Below are positions 1 to 5,125 of a stretch of 5,366 nucleotides of DNA, in pieces (positions within the stretch are counted from its first letter, which is position 1; every line of letters starts with the position of its first letter). The stretch is taken from positions 1 through 5,366 of the forward strand of contig CALGAA010000046.1 of assembly GCA_937952445.1 (NCBI GenBank), written 5' to 3'. The translations under genes and the position numbers were made by a program. This DNA comes from an uncultured Bacteroidota bacterium (GTDB taxonomy: Bacteria; Bacteroidota; Bacteroidia; Chitinophagales; Saprospiraceae). Under the pieces are notes generated by a model. The model ran no database searches and had not been told where the DNA came from. It saw nothing but the letters and a program-made list of their open reading frames with translations.

Positions 1-17
1 AATTACGAATTACGAAT
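1..17. repeat. Short heptamer tandem repeat
   Basis: AATTACG occurs twice in tandem and is followed by a partial third copy (AAT). It begins at the window edge, so the array may extend further upstream. I know of no function for it. Confidence 0.6.
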
Positions 18-187
18 GGGGCGGTAGTGGGGTGTACAGGGCAGTGTGCTGGTAAAAAGAAGAGGGCTGGTTCTCATTTAACGAAAGTTCGTGGTCCTTT
101 TATGGTAGTATTTGGTATGTATGTGAGCCGTTGGTTCGTGCCCCTGATTAAACAGCGAAAGCGGCTTAGTTTCACGCCGACCAGACC

Positions 188-248
188 TGGTCCCCAGGTT
201 GTTAGGTAAATTTACCTACCTGCAGGTAACTTAATGTATTAGGTAGGC
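188..248. repeat. Unit I repeat, copy A (full length)
   Basis: This is a complete copy of the ~60-base unit. It contains a perfect 16-bp palindrome, TAGGTAAATTTACCTA, at 203-218 and an overlapping 10-bp palindrome, ACCTGCAGGT, at 218-227. It closes with TTAGGTAGGC, whose CCTACC complement occurs at 215-220, so several alternative hairpins are possible. Confidence 0.8.
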
Positions 249-262
249 GGCGCACGCGGCGA
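247..262. repeat. 16-base GC-rich direct repeat, first copy
   Basis: GCGGCGCACGCGGCGA recurs exactly at 342-357. The first copy directly follows Unit I copy A. The second lies in the loop of an inverted repeat at 332-372. It appears to be the start of a Unit II copy. Confidence 0.85.
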
Positions 263-298
263 AGGTCGCACACCAAAAAGCGAGATAGGTTCACGCAG

Positions 299-331
299 CG
301 AACGCAGCGATAGACACGCAACCAAAGTGGC
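299..331. repeat. Unit II repeat, matched pair with 531-562
   Basis: Aligned to 531-562, this stretch has 29 identical positions, three substitutions and one single-base indel. In both places it leads into the shared ACCAAAG(T/C)GGC word. At the first place about 50 additional bases, themselves a further Unit II copy, separate it from the preceding Unit I copy. At the second place the gap is two bases. Confidence 0.75.
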
Positions 332-372
332 ATTGGTATGCGCGGCGCACGCGGCGAGGGGCGTATACCAAT
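332..372. repeat. Inverted repeat with 12-bp arms
   Basis: ATTGGTATGCGC (332-343) pairs with GCGTATACCAAT (361-372), with one G-T position. The 17-base loop is GC-rich and contains most of the 342-357 direct repeat. It lies inside the repeat mosaic. It could fold as a hairpin on either strand. It is not followed by a T run, so it is a poor terminator candidate. Confidence 0.7.
342..357. repeat. 16-base GC-rich direct repeat, second copy
   Basis: This is identical to 247-262. It covers the last two bases of the left arm and most of the loop of the 332-372 inverted repeat. Confidence 0.85.
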
Positions 373-392
373 AGCGGCTTAGTTTCCCGTCT

Positions 393-421
393 ACCAGTAA
401 TATAGTGGTCCCCAGGTTGTT
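393..421. repeat. 29-base direct repeat, first copy
   Basis: These 29 bases recur without a mismatch at 453-481, exactly 60 bases downstream. The repeat starts ACCAGTAATATAG and ends at the beginning of the Unit I core. The exact identity suggests a recent local duplication within an otherwise degenerate array. Confidence 0.9.
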
Positions 422-450
422 AGATAAATTTACCTACCGGATAGGTAGGC
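406..450. repeat. Unit I repeat, copy B (internally deleted)
   Basis: This copy matches copies A and C at both ends (TGGTCCCCAGGTTGTT at the start, TAGGTAGGC at the end). It lacks about 16 internal bases, the part that carries GTAACTTAATGTAT in the other copies. Confidence 0.8.
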
Positions 451-452
451 GC

Positions 453-481
453 ACCAGTAATATAGTGGTCCCCAGGTTGTT
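453..481. repeat. 29-base direct repeat, second copy
   Basis: This is an exact match to 393-421. Together the two copies give a 60-base tandem period for copies B and C of Unit I. Confidence 0.9.
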
Positions 482-528
482 GGGTAAATTTTTACTTACC
501 TACAGGTAACTTAATGTATTAGGTAGGC
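466..528. repeat. Unit I repeat, copy C (full length)
   Basis: This complete copy has the conserved start TGGTCCCCAGGTTGTT and the same 3' half as copy A (CAGGTAACTTAATGTATTAG at 503-522 against 223-242). Its central palindrome is broken by an inserted T and a substitution (GGTAAATTTTTACTTACC). Confidence 0.8.
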
Positions 529-729
529 AACGAACGTAGCGAAAGACACGAACCAAAGCGGCTAGGTGCGCAGCGAATGCAACGTCGTGAAAACATACAC
601 CCAAAGCGGCATAGGTTCACTCCTGATCGTCGCATTCAGATTTTTGAACCTTCTTGATTGGATTTCTGGAACCCTGTTTTTTCAGGTGGCCGAATCTTCT
701 CATCCACCATTTCACTCCTGCCTAATCCC

Positions 730-1752
730 TCACTCGGGACTTGATCCGGAATCATCCTTACCTTCATCATCCCGTCCCATCATCAGGTTTTCGATCAGAT
801 TTTCAATCCGGGCATAGGGGTATTTGTGAGAAAGGAAGTAATGGTGCGCATCCACATCCGGATCCCACTCGTTGTGGCCGTCTTGATGGATGATAAATTT
901 ACCGGGGCCATTAATATAGAAGTACTCGGAGGGATTCCGAACCGCCACGAGAACAGCGGTCTGATCCCAGGACGAACGATTGGGCTCTGGTTTACTGCCA
1001 TAGGTTCGAAGGTTGTACTCGTAAGCCCATTGAACGGGATTCTCGTCTGCCGGGAGTGCAGCCGTTTTTGCCCCGGTCTTTATTTGGACGCCGATTTCAA
1101 ATCCGCTAAACAATATCGGTGTCGGCCATCGGGTGAAAACTTTATATGAAGATTCCGAATCTGTAAAAACGTTGAATTCTTTGCCTTGCGGGAACATCCC
1201 GGCCATCGCCACATAGCGCCTGACCTTTTGACGAACCAGGTCAATTCCCGAAAGATTGGAATAATCATCCGGAGAAGAATCCAACAGGTCCGCCAGGTTG
1301 GTGGTAAATCCAACCGTCACGATCGTAATGCTGTGGTCTTCCGCCTCCGCCAACACTTGCCGGTACACATCTACCGCAGATGGGTAATTGGTCTTATTCC
1401 TGAGTTCCGGGTCAAATCGATGAAGCAATGAATCATTCCATCCATTTTGAGCGGTGAAATCCGGAGCCCGATCCGACGGAATCCCGACAGGAATTTCTGG
1501 TTTCCCGAAATATCGGTTAATCGCCTCGATGGTGGGCGCCACCGAAGGATGCCCATCGGATGCTACTGTAGCCAGAATCGTGCATTCTTCCCGGGAAGCC
1601 AAAGTATGCAACATGGCCAATGCCCCGACGTCGTCGTAGTCCGGACCCATATCGGTATCGAAAATGATCAATGGCAACGACTGGCTGTTTGCCCCGGTAG
1701 TTCCCAATATCACAAGAAGAATGATATAGAATAAGACAGTTAATTTTGACAT
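730..1752 (-). CDS. Secreted nucleoside hydrolase (IUNH family)
   Basis: Likely function: hydrolysis of the N-glycosidic bond of ribonucleosides to free base and ribose, in the periplasm. Residues 1 to about 23 form a Sec signal peptide (short basic start, hydrophobic LFYIILLVILG core) with no lipobox cysteine. The Ca2+/ribose-binding Asp cluster FDTDMGPDYDD is at 31-41, in the longer-spaced form that I associate with secreted bacterial members. TVGFTTNLADLL (146-157) matches the family G-x-TN segment. KEFNVFTD (191-198) matches the ribose-binding EFN. SWDQTAV (261-267) supplies the late Asp (D263) equivalent to the HDP-type motif. The length of 340 residues suits the family plus a signal peptide. 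It lies 23 bases after the aldo/keto reductase and is probably co-transcribed with it. There is no Shine-Dalgarno sequence. The acidic tail after about residue 326 looks repeat-derived. Substrate preference, or even activity on a different N-glycoside, cannot be read from the sequence. Confidence 0.92.
   Translation of the reverse strand: MSKLTVLFYIILLVILGTTGANSQSLPLIIFDTDMGPDYDDVGALAMLHTLASREECTILATVASDGHPSVAPTIEAINRYFGKPEIPVGIPSDRAPDFTAQNGWNDSLLHRFDPELRNKTNYPSAVDVYRQVLAEAEDHSITIVTVGFTTNLADLLDSSPDDYSNLSGIDLVRQKVRRYVAMAGMFPQGKEFNVFTDSESSYKVFTRWPTPILFSGFEIGVQIKTGAKTAALPADENPVQWAYEYNLRTYGSKPEPNRSSWDQTAVLVAVRNPSEYFYINGPGKFIIHQDGHNEWDPDVDAHHYFLSHKYPYARIENLIENLMMGRDDEGKDDSGSSPE
731..753. repeat. 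REP-like degenerate palindrome overlapping the nucleoside hydrolase 3' end
   Basis: ACTCGGGA (732-739) and TCCGGAAT (745-752) form imperfect 8-base arms with two mismatches around a 5-base loop. The word TTGATCCGGAATC and its plus-strand reading HSGLDPESS resemble a palindromic intergenic repeat that I recall as common in many bacterial genomes. It encodes the last residues and stop codon of the nucleoside hydrolase. Confidence 0.5.
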
Positions 1753-1775
1753 GATCAGTAAGCGCAGTTTTTAAT

Positions 1776-2798
1776 TTATTGATGTGGTGAATCCTTCTTT
1801 TTGTCCTTCGATCCCGCCAGTATGGAATCAATATTTCGGAGTTCCTCTTTGGTCAAAGGGCTGCTGCTGAGCCCATCTATGGCATCGGTTATATGTTTGA
1901 TTTTACTTGCCCCTATTAAAACCGAAGTGATGCGGTCATCGCGGAGAATCCAGTTGATGGCCATCTGAGCCAGTGAATTCCCTCTTTTCCAGGCCATTTC
2001 GTTCAATTTCTTTATTTTATCCAGGATTTCGTCCGTGATTTGTTCAGGTTTTAAGAAATGTGCCCGCGCAGCCCGGGAACCTTTGGGGATGCCATCGATG
2101 TATTTGTCCGTCAGCAAACCCTGCGCGAGTGGGGAGAAGGGGATACAACCCACTTGGTGTTTTTCCAGTACATCGAGGAGCCCTTTTTCGGGCGTTCGTT
2201 CAAACATCGAATATTTGGGCTGGTGAATCAGGCATGGCGTTCCCAGATCGTCCAATATGCCAAACGCTTGCTCCGCTAATTCTGCCGGGTAATTGGATAT
2301 GCCCACGTAGAGGGCCTTGCCCTGTCTGACGATCAGATCGAGGGTGCTCATGGTTTCATAGAGTGGAGTCTTGGGATCAGGACGGTGATGATAAAAAATA
2401 TCCACGTAGTCCAGTTTCATCCGGCGCAGGCTTTGGTCCAGACTGGATACCAAATATTTTTTGCTTCCCCAGTTTCCGTATGGACCTTCCCACATGTCAT
2501 ACCCGGCTTTGGTGGAAATGATGAGTTCGTCCCTGTATTTTCTCAGATGCTGGTCGAGAATATGTCCAAAGTTTTGTTCAGCGCTTCCCGGAGGAGGGCC
2601 ATAGTTGTTCGCCAGATCGAAATGGGTGATGCCCTGGTCAAAAGCCCTGAATAGGATACTTTCATAATTGGAGCGAAGGTCCACGTGGCCAAAATTATGC
2701 CACAGTCCAAGAGAAATGGCGGGGAGTTTCAATCCGCTGTTTCCGCACCGACGATAACTCATATCATGGTAGCGTCGACTCGAAGCCTGATATTCCAT
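1776..2798 (-). CDS. gpr: Aldo/keto reductase, L-glyceraldehyde-3-phosphate reductase (Gpr/YghZ) type
   Basis: This is a cytoplasmic NADPH-dependent carbonyl reductase with a TIM-barrel fold. The E. coli relative Gpr/YghZ (AKR14 group) reduces L-glyceraldehyde 3-phosphate and detoxifies methylglyoxal. Long stretches match my memory of that protein: LPAISLGLWHNFGHV (25-39), THFDLANNYGPPPGSAEQNF (58-77), DELIISTKAGYDMW (90-103), SVLIGAS (292-298). The catalytic tetrad reads D61, Y66, K97 and H138. GKALYVGISNY (160-170) and FSPLAQGLLT (221-230) are standard family strands. There is no signal peptide. The ATG at 2798 gives the same N-terminal spacing before YRRCGNSGL as the E. coli protein; Met13 is a less likely start. 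It heads an apparent operon with the nucleoside hydrolase. The true substrate here may be another aldehyde or sugar. Confidence 0.96.
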   Translation of the reverse strand: MEYQASSRRYHDMSYRRCGNSGLKLPAISLGLWHNFGHVDLRSNYESILFRAFDQGITHFDLANNYGPPPGSAEQNFGHILDQHLRKYRDELIISTKAGYDMWEGPYGNWGSKKYLVSSLDQSLRRMKLDYVDIFYHHRPDPKTPLYETMSTLDLIVRQGKALYVGISNYPAELAEQAFGILDDLGTPCLIHQPKYSMFERTPEKGLLDVLEKHQVGCIPFSPLAQGLLTDKYIDGIPKGSRAARAHFLKPEQITDEILDKIKKLNEMAWKRGNSLAQMAINWILRDDRITSVLIGASKIKHITDAIDGLSSSPLTKEELRNIDSILAGSKDKKKDSPHQ

Positions 2799-3013
2799 AG
2801 TTCGGTTGATTGCTGTTTGATTAATCTAAGATACATAATCTTCAAATTAATTCTGGGCCGGGAGCGAAATGCCCGAAGAAACATAAGAAGACCCCTCGTT
2901 TTTTGGTCCATCCTTTTGTGAAAATTTAAAAAATCATTATTATTGACTTTCTTTGTTTCCCGGAACAACGGAGGCTATTTTAAAACCTGACCGGAGACAG
3001 GGGTAGCAATGGT

Positions 3014-3027
3014 CTCATAAGTATGAG
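3014..3027. promoter_or_regulatory. 14-base palindrome, possible operator
   Basis: CTCATAAGTATGAG has perfect 6-bp arms around a 2-base centre. It lies in the divergent intergenic region about 90 bases before the oxidoreductase start. Its size and symmetry suit a homodimeric regulator site. No regulator gene is in the window and the motif occurs once, so this remains a guess. Confidence 0.3.
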
Positions 3028-3065
3028 CTTGCAGGATGAGGGGAAATCGCTATCGGAAAATCGGA

Positions 3066-3098
3066 TTTGAAAATATAGCGGGAATTACATTACATTTT
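3066..3098 (+). promoter_or_regulatory. Possible Bacteroidota-type promoter for the oxidoreductase
   Basis: TTTG at 3066-3069 and TACATTTT at 3091-3098 (seven of eight against TAnnTTTG) are separated by 21 bases, within the spacing described for Bacteroidota sigma-ABfr promoters. Transcription would begin around 3104 and leave only about 10 bases of leader, which is short. If real, it supports the ATG at 3114 over the upstream one. Confidence 0.25.
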
Positions 3099-3113
3099 AA
3101 TAAATCGAAAATA

Positions 3114-4451
3114 ATGAAAAAAACACGACGATCTTTTATTAAGACCACGGCAGTGGCTGGCACGACTGCGTTTGTGGCACCTCAAATCGTTTCAGCGAGC
3201 GTATTTGGTGCCAATGATCGCATCAATGCAGCGGTGCTGGGGGTCAATGGCCGCGGAAAGAATCACATTTCCAGTTTGATGGCCCAAAATAATGTTCGGG
3301 TGACCACGCTGTGTGATCCCGATATGAACCTGTTGAAGGAACGGCAAAAGGCATTTAAAGAAGAGTACAATCAGGAGGTTCACCTGGAGCAGGACCTTCG
3401 TCGTGTATACGATGACAAGGACATCGACGTCGTCAGCATTGCCTCGCCAAATCACTGGCATGCGCTCTCCGTTATCTGGGCATGCCAGGCCGGTAAGGAT
3501 TCTTATGTCGAAAAGCCGGGTTCTCACAATGTGTGGGAAGGGCGAAAAATGGTGGAAGCAGCGAATAAGTACAACCGGATCGTGCAACACGGGGTACAGC
3601 TTCGAAGCTCCCCTGCTATCAATGAAGCGATAGGATTGCTGCGGGATGGATATATCGGTCGGGTATATATGGCCCGTGGCCTGGTCTTCCGATGGAGACC
3701 CAGCATCGGGGACCATGGGGTATCGCCGGTGCCGGACGGATTGGATTACGATTTGTGGACGGGGCCTGCTGAGAAAAAACCCTTTTCCAAAAACCTGGTT
3801 CATTACAACTGGCATTGGAACTGGGAATACGGAAACGGCGATGTGGGCAACCAGGGCATCCATGAAACGGACCTCTGTATGTGGGGGCTCGATGTTGGAT
3901 TGCCCACACAAATCACTTCCATGGGTGGAAAATTCCTGTGGGACGACGCCAAGGAAGTTCCTGAAGTCCTGACATCGGTGTACAATTACCCGGAAGAGAA
4001 TAAAATCATCCAGTTTGAAGTTCGCCCATGGTGTACCAATACGGAAGACGGTGTCACAGTGGGCAATATCTTCTACGGTGACAAAGGCATCCTGGTGGTC
4101 GATGGATATGATAAATACAAAACCTATCTGGGACGAAATCGAGAGCCTGGGAAATCAGGGGAAGATGGTGGATTCTCGGGTACGGGTATGGATCGTGGCG
4201 CAGGAGGAACGGATGGACATTTCGCCAATTTCATCGAAGCTGTACGTAAGCAGGACAAATCCATCCTGACCGGGCCTGTGGAAACGGCGCATTTGTCATC
4301 TGCGCTTGCTCATCTGGGGAATATCGCGTATCGCGTAGGCCGGGTGCTCGAGTTTGATCCCAAAACGGAGCAATTTGTGAACGATGCTGAGGCGAACAAA
4401 CAATTGACCAGAACGTACCGGAAAGGGTTTGAAGTTCCGGAAAACGTTTGA
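3114..4451 (+). CDS. Tat-exported Gfo/Idh/MocA family oxidoreductase
   Basis: This is a probable NAD(P)-dependent sugar or glycoside dehydrogenase exported folded to the periplasm. The 445-residue product begins with a twin-arginine signal (TRRSFIK at 4-10, then TTAVAGTTAFVAPQIVSA). The Rossmann motif VLGVNGRG (41-48, G43-x2-G46-x-G48) follows, with the acidic end of beta-2 in CDPD (67-70). SPNHWHA (111-117) and the family EKP (133-135, K134 catalytic-type) come next. Then WHWNWEYGNGDVGNQGIHET (233-252) supplies the C-domain H250/D253. The EKP argues against a GH109 glycosidase. The ATG at 3114 was chosen over 3036 because it places the Tat motif at the N-terminus, follows an A-rich leader (GAAAATA) and gives the usual length; the extra 26 residues look non-coding. 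It is divergent from the reductase operon and has its own terminator. Related periplasmic enzymes in Bacteroidota act on sugars or form 3-keto-glycosides; the substrate here is unknown. Confidence 0.94.
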   Translation: MKKTRRSFIKTTAVAGTTAFVAPQIVSASVFGANDRINAAVLGVNGRGKNHISSLMAQNNVRVTTLCDPDMNLLKERQKAFKEEYNQEVHLEQDLRRVYDDKDIDVVSIASPNHWHALSVIWACQAGKDSYVEKPGSHNVWEGRKMVEAANKYNRIVQHGVQLRSSPAINEAIGLLRDGYIGRVYMARGLVFRWRPSIGDHGVSPVPDGLDYDLWTGPAEKKPFSKNLVHYNWHWNWEYGNGDVGNQGIHETDLCMWGLDVGLPTQITSMGGKFLWDDAKEVPEVLTSVYNYPEENKIIQFEVRPWCTNTEDGVTVGNIFYGDKGILVVDGYDKYKTYLGRNREPGKSGEDGGFSGTGMDRGAGGTDGHFANFIEAVRKQDKSILTGPVETAHLSSALAHLGNIAYRVGRVLEFDPKTEQFVNDAEANKQLTRTYRKGFEVPENV

Positions 4452-4488
4452 TCACTTATAGAAAATTTTAATCTGTCCTACCTTCTCT

Positions 4489-4543
4489 GTTTCTGGTGGC
4501 GGTTGTCCCGGGCCTGAAAGCTCATGGTTCCGCCACCAGAAAC
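4489..4543 (+). terminator. Hairpin with 14-bp perfect stem, likely terminator
   Basis: GTTTCTGGTGGCGG (4489-4502) pairs perfectly with CCGCCACCAGAAAC (4530-4543). It is followed by CTCTTTTCC, a short T run, on the plus strand. It begins 37 bases after the oxidoreductase stop codon. The 27-base loop is long for an intrinsic terminator and contains CCCGGG, which could pair internally. It could alternatively be a stabilising 3' hairpin or a repeat element. Confidence 0.6.
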
Positions 4544-4930
4544 CTCTTTTCCATTTCAGTTATCTCAAATTTGAGTATGTCTGGCAGTCACTTTCTGCAT
4601 CTGGCTCACGGCGAACCCCTTGAAATAACTCACTGTGTCGAAACCTGCCAGCCTTTATGGAGACATTGAGGTTTCCATAGTTCCTGTATTGATGCCCATC
4701 GCAACTTCCTCCACATCCTTTCAGGACTCACCCTACACCGTTATTACAGCGAATTAATTTCTGAGTAGAACCTCCATAAAGTAAATGCCATGCAGGGTCT
4801 AGGATCAGCCGAAAAGTGGAAATAAAGAAGGTACTACAATCTGCAGTCTGTTTTGTCTTTAAAACTCACTAACAACCTTTAAAGTCCACACTTTCTATTT
4901 TTTACAAGGTTTTTCATCGGATATTAGGAT

Positions 4931-4966
4931 AATATTTTTGGTAAAATTAAAAATATTGTAATATTT
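4931..4966. promoter_or_regulatory. A/T-rich inverted-repeat cluster upstream of the SusC-like gene
   Basis: AATATTTTT (4931-4939) is inverted as AAAAATATT (4949-4957), with 9-bp perfect arms. AAATATT (4951-4957) is in turn inverted as AATATTT (4960-4966) around GT. This gives three AATATT-type half-sites in alternating orientation, overlapping the predicted promoter, as an operator might. The high A/T content makes chance symmetry easier. Confidence 0.35.
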
Positions 4967-4967
4967 G
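4937..4967 (+). promoter_or_regulatory. Possible Bacteroidota-type promoter for the SusC-like gene
   Basis: TTTG (4937-4940) and AATATTTG (4960-4967; seven of eight against TAnnTTTG) are separated by 19 bases. A perfect TAnnTTTG box, TATTTTTG, also occurs at 4933-4940, but no -33 TTG lies at the right distance before it. Either would give a leader of roughly 150-180 bases. Confidence 0.3.
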
Positions 4968-5062
4968 TGCCGAATCGAATGATTTGGTGTCTCTTTTTAG
5001 TGGATTTTGGGAGGCATCTTCTAAGTTTATAAGCAAAAAGGTTGTTTACGACAGAGGCCCAG

Positions 5063-5080
5063 GTGTTATACTGTGTTATA
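5063..5080. repeat. GTGTTATA direct repeat with 10-base period
   Basis: GTGTTATA occurs at 5063-5070 and 5073-5080, one helical turn apart, and is flanked by GGCC at 5056-5059 and 5082-5085. It lies about 45 bases before the SusC-like start codon, where a DNA-binding activator or a leader structure would be plausible. Chance cannot be excluded. Confidence 0.3.
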
Positions 5081-5125
5081 AGGCCGTGATCAGATCGTAT
5101 CCACTCAAAAATTAATATTACTCGC

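Larger units (their letters stand above)
161..620. repeat. Mosaic of two interleaved degenerate repeat families
   Basis: Two unit types alternate. Unit I (~60 bases) begins TGGTCCCCAGGTTGTT, continues into a GGTAAATTTACC-type palindrome and ends AGGTAGGC; copies lie at 188-248, 406-450 and 466-528. Unit II (~45 bases) has a GCGGCGAA/GCAGCGAA-type start, then ACCAAAGCGGC, then TAGGTTC or TTAGTTTC; copies lie at about 249-294, 295-337, 341-386, 529-567 and 568-620. Exact shared words include GCGGCTTAGTTTC at 161-173 and 374-386, and ATAGGTTCAC at 285-294 and 611-620. The copies differ by substitutions and small indels, so the array is old or is evolving as a structured element. There is no CRISPR architecture: there are no identical repeats separated by unique spacers of uniform length. 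Confidence 0.8.
1..729. other. Gene-poor intergenic region rich in degenerate repeats
   Basis: I find no believable gene here. Open frames at 27-209 (+) and 566-817 (+) resemble no family I know. The first lies partly, and the second largely, in repeat or repeat-like sequence, and the second also overlaps the 3' end of the nucleoside hydrolase on the other strand. Positions 1-17 are two and a half copies of the heptamer AATTACG. Positions 18-160 are G-rich sequence that I cannot assign. Positions 161-620 are a mosaic of two repeat families, listed separately. Positions 621-729 separate the mosaic from the end of the minus-strand operon. They contain only weak inverted repeats (GGTTCA/TGAACC at 614-619 and 645-650; CCTG-T6-CAGG at 673-686) and no convincing terminator for that operon. 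Confidence 0.75.
2799..3113. promoter_or_regulatory. Divergent intergenic region carrying promoters for both directions
   Basis: These 315 bases separate the minus-strand reductase/hydrolase operon from the plus-strand oxidoreductase, so both must start here. On the minus strand, TTAATTTG (2850-2843) matches the Bacteroidota -7 box TAnnTTTG at seven of eight positions, about 45 bases before the reductase start, but without a clear -33 partner. A 14-base palindrome at 3014-3027 is listed separately. Two in-frame upstream ATGs for the oxidoreductase fall here (at 3036 and at 3114 itself); the later one is preferred. Confidence 0.6.
4552..5125. other. Intergenic region, no intact gene
   Basis: There is no convincing gene in these 574 bases. 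The longest open stretches are short and broken. On the minus strand, around 4715-4570, one frame reads VLKGCGGSC... for about 56 codons without a start codon. Another frame there reads MGINTGTMETSMSP, a stop, then about 29 more codons. I recognise none of these as a family. Small symmetries are present: CTCAAATTTGAG at 4564-4575; CTTTATGGAG at 4653-4662 inverted as CTCCATAAAG at 4772-4781; CTTTAAA at 4857-4863 inverted at 4878-4884. From about 4885 onward the sequence becomes A/T-rich and looks like the promoter and leader of the SusC-like gene. An open frame at 4924-5127 (-) shows no protein-like features. Confidence 0.65.

Noticed and set aside
27..209. 60-codon open frame on the plus strand
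   Set aside because: Its 3' part runs into the Unit I repeat, its composition is not protein-like, and no leader or family match is visible.
393..528. CRISPR array
   Set aside because: There are only two exact 29-base copies, the intervening sequence is itself repeated, and no cas gene is nearby.
673..686. CCTG-T6-CAGG as a terminator of the minus-strand operon
   Set aside because: The stem has only 4 bp and no T run follows on the minus strand.
566..817. 83-codon open frame containing HSGLDPESS
   Set aside because: It spans repeat sequence and the end of the nucleoside hydrolase; this phrase is a typical artefact of reading a palindromic repeat as protein.
3036..3113. Upstream extension of the oxidoreductase to the ATG at 3036
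   Set aside because: It would bury the twin-arginine motif 30 residues inside the protein; the 26 extra residues are not like a leader peptide.
3192..3911. 239-codon open frame on the minus strand
   Set aside because: It lies entirely inside the oxidoreductase gene, whose plus-strand frame carries the full Gfo/Idh/MocA motif series. The antisense product shows no recognisable domain.
3114..4451. GH109 (NAD-dependent alpha-N-acetylgalactosaminidase) identity
   Set aside because: Length and Tat signal fit, but the EKP motif and the WHWNW...GNQGIHETD region match the dehydrogenase branch rather than the GH109 sequence I recall.
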